The notes under the pieces are model-generated. The model did not search any database, had not been told where the DNA came from, and was given only the letters and a program-made list of their open reading frames with translations. A stretch of 27,165 bases of DNA from UBA2653 sp964572685 (GTDB lineage Bacteria > Pseudomonadota > Gammaproteobacteria > Legionellales > Legionellaceae), in NCBI GenBank assembly GCA_964572685.1, contig CAZNFJ010000023.1, positions 1 through 27,165 of the forward strand, written 5' to 3'. A program made the translations under genes and the position numbers. Each line of letters opens with the position of its first letter. Position 1 is the stretch's first letter. Of the stretch, positions 7,311 to 16,020 are shown piece by piece.

Positions 7311-7967
7311 ATAACAGTTTTAATTGTTGATGATCATGCTTTAGTTCGTATGGGTATTAAGCGATTATTAGAAGATACGCAAGATATTCAGGTCATCGGT
7401 GAAGCACAAAATGGCGAAGAAGCCCTGCTGATGGTTCAACAACATCATCCTGATATCATTTTATTGGATATGAAGATGCCTGGTATTGATGGTTGGGAAG
7501 TGATTCGTCGTTTAAAAGCCTCTTCTGCAAGCTCAAAAATTATAGCTGTTTCTGCCTTATCTGTTGAACCCTTGCCTAGTCGTGTCTTACAAATGGGCGC
7601 CATGGGTTATCTATCTAAAGAAGCCAGTATTGAAGAAATGACCGGTGCGATACGTAAAGTTCATCGTGGCGAGCGTTACATGAGCGCGCAATTGGCTCAA
7701 AATCTCGCAATTCAGCGTCTAAATCCTGTTTCTCAAACGCCGTTTGAAGCACTGACTGAGCGTGAAATGCAGGTTATGCTTTTAATCACAAGCGGTATTA
7801 CGGTTCCAGAGATCTCTAAACGTTTATTCTTAAGCACCAAAACAGTGAATTCCTATCGTTATCGAATGTTTGAAAAATTGAATGTTAAAAATGATGTTGA
7901 ATTAACACATTTGGCGATTAAACATTCTATTATTGAACGACCTGATGAAGCGAATATCGACACATGA
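7308..7967 (+). CDS. letA: LetA/GacA/UvrY-family response regulator
   Basis: This is a NarL/FixJ-type two-component response regulator. In Legionella LetA, partnered by sensor LetS, drives small RNAs that sequester CsrA and so switches the cell to the transmissive, virulent state. The 219-residue product is the usual length for the GacA group. The receiver domain has D8/D9, phospho-acceptor D54 in LLDMKMPG, and K104 in YLSKEA. A LuxR-type helix-turn-helix follows at about 147-208 (LTEREMQVM, then LSTKTVNSYRYRMFEKL). Its TGA overlaps the uvrC ATG by four bases, the conserved gacA/uvrY-uvrC arrangement. The start is TTG with a strong AGGAG. I base the LetA assignment on the uvrC coupling and GacA-type sequence. 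The sensor gene is not in the window. Confidence 0.93.
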   Translation: MITVLIVDDHALVRMGIKRLLEDTQDIQVIGEAQNGEEALLMVQQHHPDIILLDMKMPGIDGWEVIRRLKASSASSKIIAVSALSVEPLPSRVLQMGAMGYLSKEASIEEMTGAIRKVHRGERYMSAQLAQNLAIQRLNPVSQTPFEALTEREMQVMLLITSGITVPEISKRLFLSTKTVNSYRYRMFEKLNVKNDVELTHLAIKHSIIERPDEANIDT

Positions 7968-9802
7968 GTGATTTGGAAAACTTTTCTCAAGTTATTCAAA
8001 ATACTTTAAAACATCTTACCGCAGATCCAGGTGTTTATCGGATGCTCGATAAATCCGGTGAGATTATTTATATTGGTAAAGCAACCAACTTAAAAAAACG
8101 TGTAAGAAGTTACTTCGTTGCTCGTCATACCAGCCCCAAAACCAGAGCTTTAGTCGAGCAAATTCATGGTATTGAAATCACCATTACCCGCAGTGAAAAA
8201 GAAGCTCTATTGTTAGAATGTACCCTGATAAAAAACTTAAGGCCTAAATTTAATATCTTGATGCGTGATGACAAATCGTTTCCTTATCTTTTTATCCAAC
8301 AAGGTCATCCTTATCCTAAAATGATGGTATTGCGATTAAAGCAGGCTTCCACTAAAGGTCTTTATTTTGGACCGTACCCCAATGCGGGAAGTGTTTATGC
8401 CACCATAAAGTTATTACAAAGTATTTTTAAATTAAGAAATTGTACCGACCAGGAGTTTTCAAGACGTATTCGACCTTGTTTGCAATATCAAATCCAACGT
8501 TGTAGCGCACCTTGTGTCCAATTTGTTTCTCAAGCAGATTATTCCGAATCGGTACAAGAGGCAGTGAAGTTCTTACAAGGAAAAGATCAAGATATTTTTA
8601 AACAATTTCAGAACAAAATGGATGCCGCTGTTCAACAATTGGCTTATGAAGAAGCTGCCATTTGGCGAGATAAAATTAAAAATCTACGAATGGTGCAAGA
8701 ACAACAAGCGATGATTTGCATGCAAGGAGACCTGGATGTGATTGCCATTGACGTCATGGGATCCTACGCCGGTTTAATTCGTGTGAGTATTCGTGAGGGA
8801 AAAGTGATTGTCAGTGATGTTTTTTTCCCAAAAATTCCTAATATTGATTGGTATGCATCTCTTGATGAGATTTGGCAAGAAATTTTTTCTGATTTTGTGA
8901 GTTATTATTATTCTGAACATCCCGCCCAAATCCCTAAATGTATTATTACTTCTCGTTCAATTGAGCATATACAAATGCTACGCTCTTTTTTAAATACTTG
9001 CCAAATTGTGGTTCCTCAACGAGGGCAAAAAAAAGATTGGTTGAATTTTGCTGAAAAAAATCTCAAGCAAGCCATTAAAACTCATGAAGTGGCTTGGTCG
9101 ACGGTTCATGAACGTTATCAAGATTTATCGCAATGTTTAGGTCTTGATTCCATTCAAAGAATGGAGTGTTTTGATATCAGTCATACACAAGGTGAGCAAA
9201 CGGTTGCTTCCTGTGTGGTTTTTAATGAGCAAGGGCCAAGTAAAAAAGATTATCGACGATTTAATATTGGAGGCATTACGCCTGGCGATGATTATGCCGC
9301 AATGAAACAGGTTTTGCTGCGTCGTGCAAAGGTTTATATTCAGGATGAAAAATCAAGACCTCAGCTGGTGATTATCGATGGAGGGAAGGGGCAAGTAAAT
9401 ATTGCCGTGGATGTTTTAAAGGAATTTATGTTGAAAGGACTGGTGGTTTTAGGCGTGGCAAAAGGGCCTTTAAGAAAAGCCGGGATGGAAACTTTAATAT
9501 TGGCTCATCAAGATAAAGAATTTACGTTACCCGCAGACTCAAAAGCATTACATCTTTTACAACAAATTCGTGATGAGGCACATCGCTTTGCCATTACTTT
9601 ACATCGAGCCAAACGTCAAAAGAAAACATTGGAATCGAGTTTACAATCCATTCCCGGGATTGGTCCGATGCGGCGAAAAATATTATTAAAAAATTTTGGT
9701 GGACTTCGAGAGTTATCACGAGCCTCTATTGAAGAGATTGCGAAAGTCCCTGGCATTAGTTATGATTTGGCTCAACGTATTTTTGAGCACTTTCACACAT
9801 AA
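7964..9802 (+). CDS. uvrC: Excinuclease ABC subunit C
   Basis: UvrC makes the 3' and 5' incisions around bulky DNA lesions after UvrA/UvrB recognition in nucleotide excision repair. The 612-residue product has the expected layout: a GIY-YIG nuclease domain near 20-100 (DPGVYRML, IIYIGKATNLKKRV), a cysteine cluster in the middle (RPCLQYQIQRCSAPC), a UVR motif near 205-240, an RNase H-like 5' nuclease domain (MECFDISHTQGE, LVIIDGGKGQV), and tandem helix-hairpin-helix motifs at the C-terminus (SIPGIGPMRRK, VPGISYDLAQ). The ATG overlaps the letA stop by four bases and its own TAA shares one base with the gtrA ATG, so the three genes form an overlapping operon. Confidence 0.98.
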   Translation: MSDLENFSQVIQNTLKHLTADPGVYRMLDKSGEIIYIGKATNLKKRVRSYFVARHTSPKTRALVEQIHGIEITITRSEKEALLLECTLIKNLRPKFNILMRDDKSFPYLFIQQGHPYPKMMVLRLKQASTKGLYFGPYPNAGSVYATIKLLQSIFKLRNCTDQEFSRRIRPCLQYQIQRCSAPCVQFVSQADYSESVQEAVKFLQGKDQDIFKQFQNKMDAAVQQLAYEEAAIWRDKIKNLRMVQEQQAMICMQGDLDVIAIDVMGSYAGLIRVSIREGKVIVSDVFFPKIPNIDWYASLDEIWQEIFSDFVSYYYSEHPAQIPKCIITSRSIEHIQMLRSFLNTCQIVVPQRGQKKDWLNFAEKNLKQAIKTHEVAWSTVHERYQDLSQCLGLDSIQRMECFDISHTQGEQTVASCVVFNEQGPSKKDYRRFNIGGITPGDDYAAMKQVLLRRAKVYIQDEKSRPQLVIIDGGKGQVNIAVDVLKEFMLKGLVVLGVAKGPLRKAGMETLILAHQDKEFTLPADSKALHLLQQIRDEAHRFAITLHRAKRQKKTLESSLQSIPGIGPMRRKILLKNFGGLRELSRASIEEIAKVPGISYDLAQRIFEHFHT

Positions 9803-10218
9803 TGACTTTGCCGCCTTGGATAAAACGCTATATTAAATTATGTCTGGTAGGATTTTCAGGAACTATCGTTCAGTTGGTTTCTTATAATCTTTTTAGAAAT
9901 TTTATGTCAGCCAGCTGGGCCGCATTTTTTGCAATTGCATTAGCGATTATTAATAATTTTTATTTTCATGGACGTGTTACTTTTAAGAAAAAAGGTTTTT
10001 CCATTACAGAGCTATGGGGCCGCGCGGGGGTGATTTTTATCATTTATCAAGCTTGTATGGTGTTTTTACAGCTAGAGTGGTTGAAAACAACGGTAGAATG
10101 GATTGGACCATCCCGACTTCATGAAAACATCATGATGTTTATCGGGATGATTTGGGGTTCGCTACTCAATTATCTTGTGTACCAGCGTTTGGTATTTAAA
10201 ACTAGCGGGGCGCACTAG
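9802..10218 (+). CDS. GtrA family membrane protein
   Basis: GtrA-family proteins are small four-helix inner-membrane proteins, several of which help move polyprenyl-linked sugars across the membrane for glycosylation of cell-surface polymers. The 138-residue product has four hydrophobic segments near 10-30, 35-55, 75-95 and 107-130. It also shows family-like features: KLCLVGFSGTIVQL at the start, INNFYFHGRVTF after helix 2, and LLNYLVYQRLVF near the end. It overlaps the uvrC stop by one base (TAATG), so it is probably translated from the letA-uvrC message. In many gammaproteobacteria pgsA follows uvrC, but here gtrA takes that place. Its last 17 bases overlap the 3' end of the convergent membrane-protein gene. 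The sugar substrate cannot be inferred. Confidence 0.87.
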   Translation: MTLPPWIKRYIKLCLVGFSGTIVQLVSYNLFRNFMSASWAAFFAIALAIINNFYFHGRVTFKKKGFSITELWGRAGVIFIIYQACMVFLQLEWLKTTVEWIGPSRLHENIMMFIGMIWGSLLNYLVYQRLVFKTSGAH

Positions 10219-10786
10219 GCCCTTTTAAAATTGTTGCGTCAACAAGGGGAATTTCATTTGCAGTTTGAGTTGTTTGTGCCATAGGAATTCCTTCTTGTAA
10301 AACTTCTCCCTCGGGAAGCCTGGGGCGAATTGCCCAAGCTATTCCTTTTAAAGCAAAACTCGCACTCCATACGCCAGCTAAAATGAGGGCTAAAGTCAAT
10401 AAATGAAAATGTAAAGCCAAAATCACAGCGACGATCGTGCAAAGAAAAGAGGTTAAGACAGTTGTCGCCAAAAAAGTATTGTAGTCATTTGTATCCAAAC
10501 GATGGTGACGATGATATTCATAACTATGACAACAGTGACGATCGTATCGGTTAAAATACCATTGAGAAAGCCAAAATAATTGCCAATCGGTCTGATTTGA
10601 ATGGTCACGATGATGGTTGTTATTCTTCTTCTCTTGATTTAAAATGGCGACAAATAACACTATATCAATTGAAATTAGTCCCATAAACGTTGCGACACCT
10701 AGTGTCACATTTCCCAGATTATCAATGCCTGTGCTGAGATTATATAAGGCCTCTTCATCTTTTAAAGTTAAGTTTAAATTGAACAT
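10202..10786 (-). CDS. Unknown membrane protein with His-rich loop (194 aa)
   Basis: I do not recognise this protein. The ATG at 10786 is preceded by AAGGTG with a six-base spacer. A longer frame to 11002 exists but would run through the promoter region of enhA. The 194-residue product has one hydrophobic segment near 27-49 and two more, closely spaced, near 107-127 and 129-152. Between them lies a polar loop (50-106) rich in histidine, with HHRDH at 58-62, HCCH at 84-87 and HRHHR at 92-96, which looks like a metal-binding surface. The tail (153-194) is hydrophilic. It is divergent from enhABC and its last 17 bases overlap gtrA. A role in metal handling is inference from composition only. Confidence 0.75.
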   Translation of the reverse strand: MFNLNLTLKDEEALYNLSTGIDNLGNVTLGVATFMGLISIDIVLFVAILNQEKKNNNHHRDHSNQTDWQLFWLSQWYFNRYDRHCCHSYEYHRHHRLDTNDYNTFLATTVLTSFLCTIVAVILALHFHLLTLALILAGVWSASFALKGIAWAIRPRLPEGEVLQEGIPMAQTTQTANEIPLVDATILKGPSAPR

Positions 10787-10815
10787 GCGCATCACCTTGA
10801 TTGAAAATTTGAGCA

Positions 10816-10844
10816 ATTTTAGCATTTTCGGACCGCAAGGTAAA
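10816..10844 (-). promoter_or_regulatory. Candidate promoter for the His-rich membrane protein
   Basis: On the minus strand TTTACC (plus 10839-10844) and TAAAAT (plus 10816-10821) are 17 bases apart, with a TGC just before the -10 box (extended -10). Transcription would begin near 10809, giving a leader of about 23 bases that carries AAGGTG before the ATG at 10786. Confidence 0.45.
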
Positions 10845-10885
10845 CAGGGTGTTACGCTATTTGTCTCTGAATTTTTGAAATTAGA

Positions 10886-10915
10886 TTGTTTAAAGAAAAT
10901 AAAAATGATTATAAT
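10886..10915 (+). promoter_or_regulatory. Sigma-70 promoter for enhABC
   Basis: TTGTTT (10886-10891) and a perfect TATAAT (10910-10915) are 18 bases apart. Transcription would start near 10922, giving a leader of about 20 bases before the enhA ATG at 10942. It is the best promoter match I see in the window and drives what looks like a three-gene message. Confidence 0.65.
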
Positions 10916-10941
10916 GAAATTTTTAGGGACATGAGATTGGT

Positions 10942-11670
10942 ATGTTGGTGAAAGGATTCTTATTTTATATTTTATTGGTCGTTTTGGGTGATGTGCATGC
11001 ACAAATTGAACCTTTGTATTATGGGTCAGGGCTTTGTGATGCGCCTGGCTTTCATTGTGTCAAAGTCTTAGGTGGGCAATCTTGGAATAGTTTATTTCCT
11101 GATGAGTATCAACGGGACTTGGTGCAGCGCATTAATCGTACCTATAATCCCTTGTATGCGGGTAAAACTTTGGCCGTTCCCAATCAGATACAACAAGCTC
11201 AATTCTTAGATTTTGCGCCTTTTGAGCAAAAGTTACCTCTTAAAGAAAAACAAATTATTGTCGATCAAAATAAATTGGCTTTTGGAGCTTTTAATGACAG
11301 CGGGCAATTGGTTTACTGGGGGCCTATCGCGTCAGGAACCGACAAATGCTCTGATAATCATCAAAAATCTTGTTTAACCAAAACCGGTGTATTTCGTTTT
11401 TTTAATAAAGAAGACCAACGATGCCGCTCGGGTGTTTATCCTTTAGAGACCGGTGGTGGCGCTAAAATGTATTGGTGCATGTTCTTTCATAAAGGATTTG
11501 CTTTGCATGGTTCAACTGATATTCCCGGGCGTCGCGCCAGTCATGGTTGTGTTCGTTTATTTACCCGGGATGCCAAATGGTTGAATCAAAATTTTGTTGA
11601 GATTTCCAGTGATAGAAATCAACAAATGGGGACTTTAATTGTGGTCAAACCAGTGAGAAAAGAACAATGA
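10942..11670 (+). CDS. enhA: EnhA-like L,D-transpeptidase (YkuD fold), secreted
   Basis: YkuD-domain proteins form 3-3 cross-links in peptidoglycan or attach proteins to it in the periplasm. EnhA is the first gene of the Legionella enhanced-entry locus. The 242-residue product has a signal peptide (about 1-20, cleavage after VHA) and then a degenerate LysM-like stretch near 30-75 (GGQSWNSLFPDEYQ, ending AGKTLAVPN). The YkuD domain follows, with the catalytic histidine and cysteine in HGSTDIPGRRASHGCVRLF (nucleophile C203). All expected active-site residues are present. The ATG at 10942 has only a weak GAGA upstream. Its TGA overlaps the enhB ATG by four bases. The assignment rests on fold plus the A-B-C order. 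Confidence 0.88.
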   Translation: MLVKGFLFYILLVVLGDVHAQIEPLYYGSGLCDAPGFHCVKVLGGQSWNSLFPDEYQRDLVQRINRTYNPLYAGKTLAVPNQIQQAQFLDFAPFEQKLPLKEKQIIVDQNKLAFGAFNDSGQLVYWGPIASGTDKCSDNHQKSCLTKTGVFRFFNKEDQRCRSGVYPLETGGGAKMYWCMFFHKGFALHGSTDIPGRRASHGCVRLFTRDAKWLNQNFVEISSDRNQQMGTLIVVKPVRKEQ

Positions 11671-12152
11671 TGATTCGCTTAATGGTTTTATTGTTTTGTT
11701 TGATTTTGCAAGCGCATGCCGATGCTGATGAGGAATCGCGAAGGCCTTATGCCTGTAAAAATGTGGGTTATCGATTTTTTATGAATACTTTAGAGCTTCA
11801 ACCGCGTTCAGAGGGGGATAAAGAATCGTTGTATTTTTTTTATAATCAAAGTGATGAACCTCTTTCGCTATATCACCTTTTGGGTCAAAAAGCTTATACA
11901 CAAACTTTTTTGAATCAACAGTTGGCGCCAAAACAATGGGCTGCTTTAATTTTAGGGGAAAAAAAGGTTCGGTTTTTATGTGTGCAAGGCGATGATCGCC
12001 ATATTGTCTCCTGTCTATCGAATTTAACTGTTTGTGAGTTTGCCAAAACACGTTTTGGCATCAATAATCGAGGTCATTTTTGGTTAGTGAATGCCGCTTC
12101 AAAAGAACAGGCAATTCGCCAAGTTGAACATTACGGAATTGTTCCGGAATAA
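11667..12152 (+). CDS. enhB: EnhB-like secreted protein
   Basis: This is the middle gene of the enhanced-entry cluster. Its biochemical function is not established. The 161-residue product has an N-terminal signal peptide (hydrophobic core about 4-16, likely cleavage after AHA or ADA), followed by a soluble domain with cysteines in pairs (YACKNVGYRF, FLCVQGD, VSCLSNLTVCEF), suggesting periplasmic disulfides. It ends EHYGIVPE. It starts within the enhA stop (ATGA overlap) and is 15 bases before enhC, so all three are likely co-translated. The name is given mainly from position between an L,D-transpeptidase-type enhA and the Sel1-repeat enhC. Sequence alone would leave it unassigned. Confidence 0.75.
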   Translation: MMIRLMVLLFCLILQAHADADEESRRPYACKNVGYRFFMNTLELQPRSEGDKESLYFFYNQSDEPLSLYHLLGQKAYTQTFLNQQLAPKQWAALILGEKKVRFLCVQGDDRHIVSCLSNLTVCEFAKTRFGINNRGHFWLVNAASKEQAIRQVEHYGIVPE

Positions 12153-12167
12153 TATTAAGAGTTTGCG

Positions 12168-14924
12168 ATGAAATTGAAATGGATAGTAATTTTATTGAAT
12201 CTTCTACCGGCCCTTTTGTGGGCTGATAGTGGTTTAGATGATTATCAAATGGGTAGATTTAGAGAAGCATCGAATCTATTAAATGAAAAGGATGCTAAAG
12301 CCAATGCTTATTTAGGCGAGATGTTTTTGTATGGTTATGGGGTCCCCCGGCATAGCCAAAAAGCTATTCAATATTATCAGTATTCAGCTTTGAAAGGTAA
12401 TTTGACCGCTCAGCAATTCATGGCGCGTTACGCTTTATGGATTGAGAAAAATCCTGAAATGGCTTTGAATTGGTTTAAAAAAGCCGCCGATCAACAAGAT
12501 GTGGATGCCATGGTTTTTTGTGCAGCTGCTTTTCGACAAGGTTTTGGGGTAAGTCGTTCTTTGGATTTGGCCACACGTTATACCATTGAAGCTGCCAAGC
12601 ATGGAAATGCGCGTGCACAATATGATTTGGCTAAACATTTTTTTGCAACAGGTGATCAGCGCATGGGGGAGATATGGTTTCAAAAGGCGCTGAAATCTTC
12701 TGATATCAAAGCATTGGTGATGGAAGCCAAACGCCTACATGAGCAAAAAGAATATGCCAAAGCGCAAGATGTCTTGGCCCGTGCATTGCAAAAAAGTGCT
12801 CCTATGGCTTATCAATTACAAGCAGAATGGTTCTTAGAAAAAAATGATCTTGTTCATGCTCATGTCTATTTATTAAAAGCCGCAAAAACAGCTTATCCAA
12901 GAGCACAATGGGCTTTGGGGAAATTTTATTTACAAGAAAATACATCTTATTATCATCCAGATTATGGTTTTTCATGGATTTTGTATGCCGCACAACAAGG
13001 GGAGGAGAGAGCATTAGAATATCTAAAACAAGGGACTTGGTCGGCTTCTCAAGTTCAAAAAATTGATGCATTAAAAGATCTAAATGCCAAAGACATTGCT
13101 TTAAGACGCTTATCGCAAACGCTTACCACATATCAATATAATAGCTTATTAAAAACTTCATATCGTTTAAAAGGGATATGGTTTGATTGGCAGAATAAAG
13201 AGGCGCTTGAAGAAGGGCGAGAGAATGCTTATCCCAAGTTTTTTCAATTAAGTCTTAGGGAATTATTTAAACCTAATTTGCAGCTGGTAAAGCCTGGAGA
13301 CTTAAGTCCTCAAGTATATATTGAGGCTATCTTGTCTTTGCAAAAACCTATTCCGGCATATGAAGGTCCTTTTCCAACTTATTTAAAAGAGGTGCCCATC
13401 CAACCTTCCCAAGCTCTTCGTCAACAGGCATATTTGGGCGTAGCCACTGCTCAATTCCAATTAGCCGCTTGTTATCAATTGGGACGAGGTGTTGAAAAAA
13501 ATATTGAGAAAGCGCGTTTATGGTATGAACGGGCCATGGCTCAAGATGATTTGCGGGCCGAGTACCAGTTGGCGATGATGGATATTGACAGTGGCCAACC
13601 CGATTTGATTTCACAAGGTCTTCAATATTTAAGAGATGCCGCTTTTAAAGGAGATGCATCTGCAGCTTTTACACTTGGGATCATGAGTGAGTCAAAAAAT
13701 CCGTCTGAGTCTCAAAATATGCTGATGTTGGCGGCCGTCAATGGTGACTCAAATGCAGAGTATCGTTTGGCACAACATTTATCACGACAATCCATGTCAT
13801 CCATGACGCCGCTAGAAAAACAAGAGCATCACGCATTATTAACGGAACTTTATAAAAATGCTTTTCAAAAGGGCATTCAAGAAGCCGCATTACCACTGGC
13901 TTTTTATCAAGCGGAGTCTACCTTTGAAAAAAATCGGCAATGGGCGATGAAAACAGCATTGGGTTTCGCCACCCAAGGGTATCCAGAAGCGGCTTTATTG
14001 GTAGGTTTGATGTTACAAAAGGAAACCCAAGATCATCGCAATGAACATGCTGCCAAACAATGGTTTCAGCAGGCTAAAAATCATCCAATTGGTGCATTTA
14101 TCTGGTCTTCTTATGTGCACGATGATGATGAAAAACAAGCTCTATTGGAACAAGCTGCTTCAATGTCTTTTTCTCCCGCAATATTGAATCTAGCAATTTT
14201 AAAATACCAAAAAGAACAATCTCCTATTCCCTTATTGCAACAAGCCAAGGTGTTAAATGATGTAAAGGCAAAACATTTATTGGTGAATTTGCTTGTTTTA
14301 CAAGATAAGCCAGAGGCATTAATTCAAGCGCGTGAGATGCTAACGCAGATGGTCAAACAAAATGATGAGGTTGCTCAGTGGAAGTTGGGATATTTAATGC
14401 TTAATGGCCTTGGAGGTGCCCAAGATATTGAATTGGGGAAAATTGCTTTAGAACAGGCGGCGCAAAAAGAGCCTATCGCACAATTGGTGATGGGATATTT
14501 GTATCATATGGGGCGATTCACGGGACAGCCAGATGAACAAAAAGCAAAATATTGGTTTGTCAAGTCCGCAAAGGTGTTACCTAAAGCATCCATTGCCCTC
14601 GGGTATATTTATGAAATGGTTGATAAAAATTATCCTATGGCCTTATTGGCATATGAGCATGTGAAAGAACAGGAAAGTGTCTTGGCAAATTACAATATTG
14701 CTTTGATGTATGAATATGGTAAGGGTATTGCTCCTAATTATTTTAAAGCCAAGCGTTATTTTATCGTGGCAGCAGAAAATGGCTCGGCAGCCGCGATGTT
14801 TAAATTGGCACATGTTTATCAGTATCGAGGTTATACCATGACGGCCAACGATTATTTACATCAAGCCGCTATGCATGGTTATCGACCTGCAATCGCGGCG
14901 TTAGCATGGCGTGATTATTTGTAG
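12168..14924 (+). CDS. enhC: EnhC-like Sel1-repeat periplasmic protein
   Basis: EnhC is a Sel1-repeat solenoid. In L. pneumophila it is reported to aid host-cell entry and intracellular growth and to restrain the lytic transglycosylase Slt, limiting release of Nod1-stimulating muropeptides. The 918-residue product has a signal peptide (about 1-19, ending LLWA) and then many helix-turn-helix Sel1 units along the whole length. Clear ones include AYLGEMFLYGYGVP, AQFQLAACYQLGRGV, AQLVMGYLYHMGRF and YNIALMYEYGKGIAP, with less regular units between. It is markedly shorter than the L. pneumophila protein (about 1200 residues). AAGAG lies 7 bases before the ATG. The last 10 bases overlap the convergent trxB. 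No frameshift is seen. Confidence 0.88.
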   Translation: MKLKWIVILLNLLPALLWADSGLDDYQMGRFREASNLLNEKDAKANAYLGEMFLYGYGVPRHSQKAIQYYQYSALKGNLTAQQFMARYALWIEKNPEMALNWFKKAADQQDVDAMVFCAAAFRQGFGVSRSLDLATRYTIEAAKHGNARAQYDLAKHFFATGDQRMGEIWFQKALKSSDIKALVMEAKRLHEQKEYAKAQDVLARALQKSAPMAYQLQAEWFLEKNDLVHAHVYLLKAAKTAYPRAQWALGKFYLQENTSYYHPDYGFSWILYAAQQGEERALEYLKQGTWSASQVQKIDALKDLNAKDIALRRLSQTLTTYQYNSLLKTSYRLKGIWFDWQNKEALEEGRENAYPKFFQLSLRELFKPNLQLVKPGDLSPQVYIEAILSLQKPIPAYEGPFPTYLKEVPIQPSQALRQQAYLGVATAQFQLAACYQLGRGVEKNIEKARLWYERAMAQDDLRAEYQLAMMDIDSGQPDLISQGLQYLRDAAFKGDASAAFTLGIMSESKNPSESQNMLMLAAVNGDSNAEYRLAQHLSRQSMSSMTPLEKQEHHALLTELYKNAFQKGIQEAALPLAFYQAESTFEKNRQWAMKTALGFATQGYPEAALLVGLMLQKETQDHRNEHAAKQWFQQAKNHPIGAFIWSSYVHDDDEKQALLEQAASMSFSPAILNLAILKYQKEQSPIPLLQQAKVLNDVKAKHLLVNLLVLQDKPEALIQAREMLTQMVKQNDEVAQWKLGYLMLNGLGGAQDIELGKIALEQAAQKEPIAQLVMGYLYHMGRFTGQPDEQKAKYWFVKSAKVLPKASIALGYIYEMVDKNYPMALLAYEHVKEQESVLANYNIALMYEYGKGIAPNYFKAKRYFIVAAENGSAAAMFKLAHVYQYRGYTMTANDYLHQAAMHGYRPAIAALAWRDYL

Positions 14925-15862
14925 CTATCGAGGAATTTTTCTGCATCAAGTGCTGCCATGCAACCAAATCCGGCAGAAGTAATGGCTTGACGATAAACAG
15001 AATCAGCCACATCTCCACAGGCAAAAACGCCGGGAATATTAGTTGCAGTAGCATTGCCATCAACGCCTGAATGAATCAAGATATAGCCGTTGCGCATATC
15101 AATTTGGTGTTCAAAGATCTGAGTATTGGGTTGATGACCAATGGCGATAAAAATGCCATCGGTTTCAAGTCTTTGAATGGAGTCATCGAGGGTGCTTTTT
15201 AATTGAATGCCGGTAACTTTCATATCATTGCCTAGAACTTCATCAACGGTATGGTTCCAAATGATATTAATATTGCCATTTTTGACTTTATTCATGAGAT
15301 GATCTTGTAGAATTTTTTCTGAACGAAGGGAGTCTCTGCGATGAATCAGGGTCACTTCAGCACAAATATTAGAAAGATATAAAGCTTCCTCAACAGCTGT
15401 GTTTCCTCCGCCAATGACACATACTTTCTTTTGTCGATAAAAAAAACCATCACAGGTGGCACAGGCAGAAACTCCTCGTCCTTGGTAAGCTTTTTCTGAG
15501 GAAATTTCTAGATATTTGGCACTGGCGCCGGTGGCAATAATCAGTGCATCACAAGTGTAAGTGGTTTCTTGACCTTTAAGTTGAAAAGGGCGGTTTTGTA
15601 AATCAACTTGATGGATTTGATCAAAAATAACTTCTGTATCAAAACGCTTGGCATGTTCTTCCATACGAGACATTAAAGCAGGACCGGTCAGACCGGAAAC
15701 ATCACCAGGCCAATTGTCAACATCGGTTGTTGTGGTTAGTTGCCCGCCCGGTTGCATGCCAGTAATGACGACCGGGTTGAGGTTGGCGCGAGCCGCATAG
15801 ATAGCTGCTGAATAGCCTGCAGGGCCTGAGCCTAAGATAATGACACGATGATGTTGAGTCAT
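14915..15862 (-). CDS. trxB: Thioredoxin reductase
   Basis: TrxB is a cytoplasmic FAD enzyme that uses NADPH to reduce thioredoxin. The 315-residue product is the standard low-molecular-weight type. It shows the N-terminal FAD-binding GSGPAGYSAAIYAARA, the redox pair C134/C137 in SACATCDGFFY, the NADPH-binding GGGNTAVEEALYL, and a C-terminal FAD contact (GVFACGDVADSVYRQAITSAG). AAGGA lies 6 bases before the ATG. It is divergent from ftsK (158 bases between starts) and its 3' end overlaps enhC by 10 bases with no hairpin between them. Confidence 0.98.
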   Translation of the reverse strand: MTQHHRVIILGSGPAGYSAAIYAARANLNPVVITGMQPGGQLTTTTDVDNWPGDVSGLTGPALMSRMEEHAKRFDTEVIFDQIHQVDLQNRPFQLKGQETTYTCDALIIATGASAKYLEISSEKAYQGRGVSACATCDGFFYRQKKVCVIGGGNTAVEEALYLSNICAEVTLIHRRDSLRSEKILQDHLMNKVKNGNINIIWNHTVDEVLGNDMKVTGIQLKSTLDDSIQRLETDGIFIAIGHQPNTQIFEHQIDMRNGYILIHSGVDGNATATNIPGVFACGDVADSVYRQAITSAGFGCMAALDAEKFLDSYK

Positions 15863-16007
15863 GAGATTTCCTTAAATAGATTAGTTGGCAAAAGTGTAAT
15901 ATGCATTATGGTATTAAACAAGAATAAAAAAAACGTTTTCAGTTGGTTTTTCGTTTAGAGTCATGTGGATTTGTGCTAACATAATTTAATCTGGAATAAA
16001 CGCTGAT

Positions 16008-16013
16008 TATAAT
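16008..16013 (+). promoter_or_regulatory. -10 box immediately upstream of ftsK
   Basis: A perfect TATAAT lies 7 bases before the ftsK ATG at 16021. The sequence 17 bases further up (TTTAAT) is a weak -35. If used, transcription would start at or next to the ATG, giving a leaderless message. No Shine-Dalgarno-like sequence precedes the ATG, which is consistent. The rest of the 158-base trxB-ftsK gap is AT-rich, with no other structure I can support. Confidence 0.4.
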
Positions 16014-16020
16014 AAACTCC

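Noticed and set aside
10787..11002. N-terminal extension of the His-rich membrane protein up to 11002
   Set aside because: It would cross the enhA promoter and enhA start. The ATG at 10786 has its own ribosome binding site and promoter.
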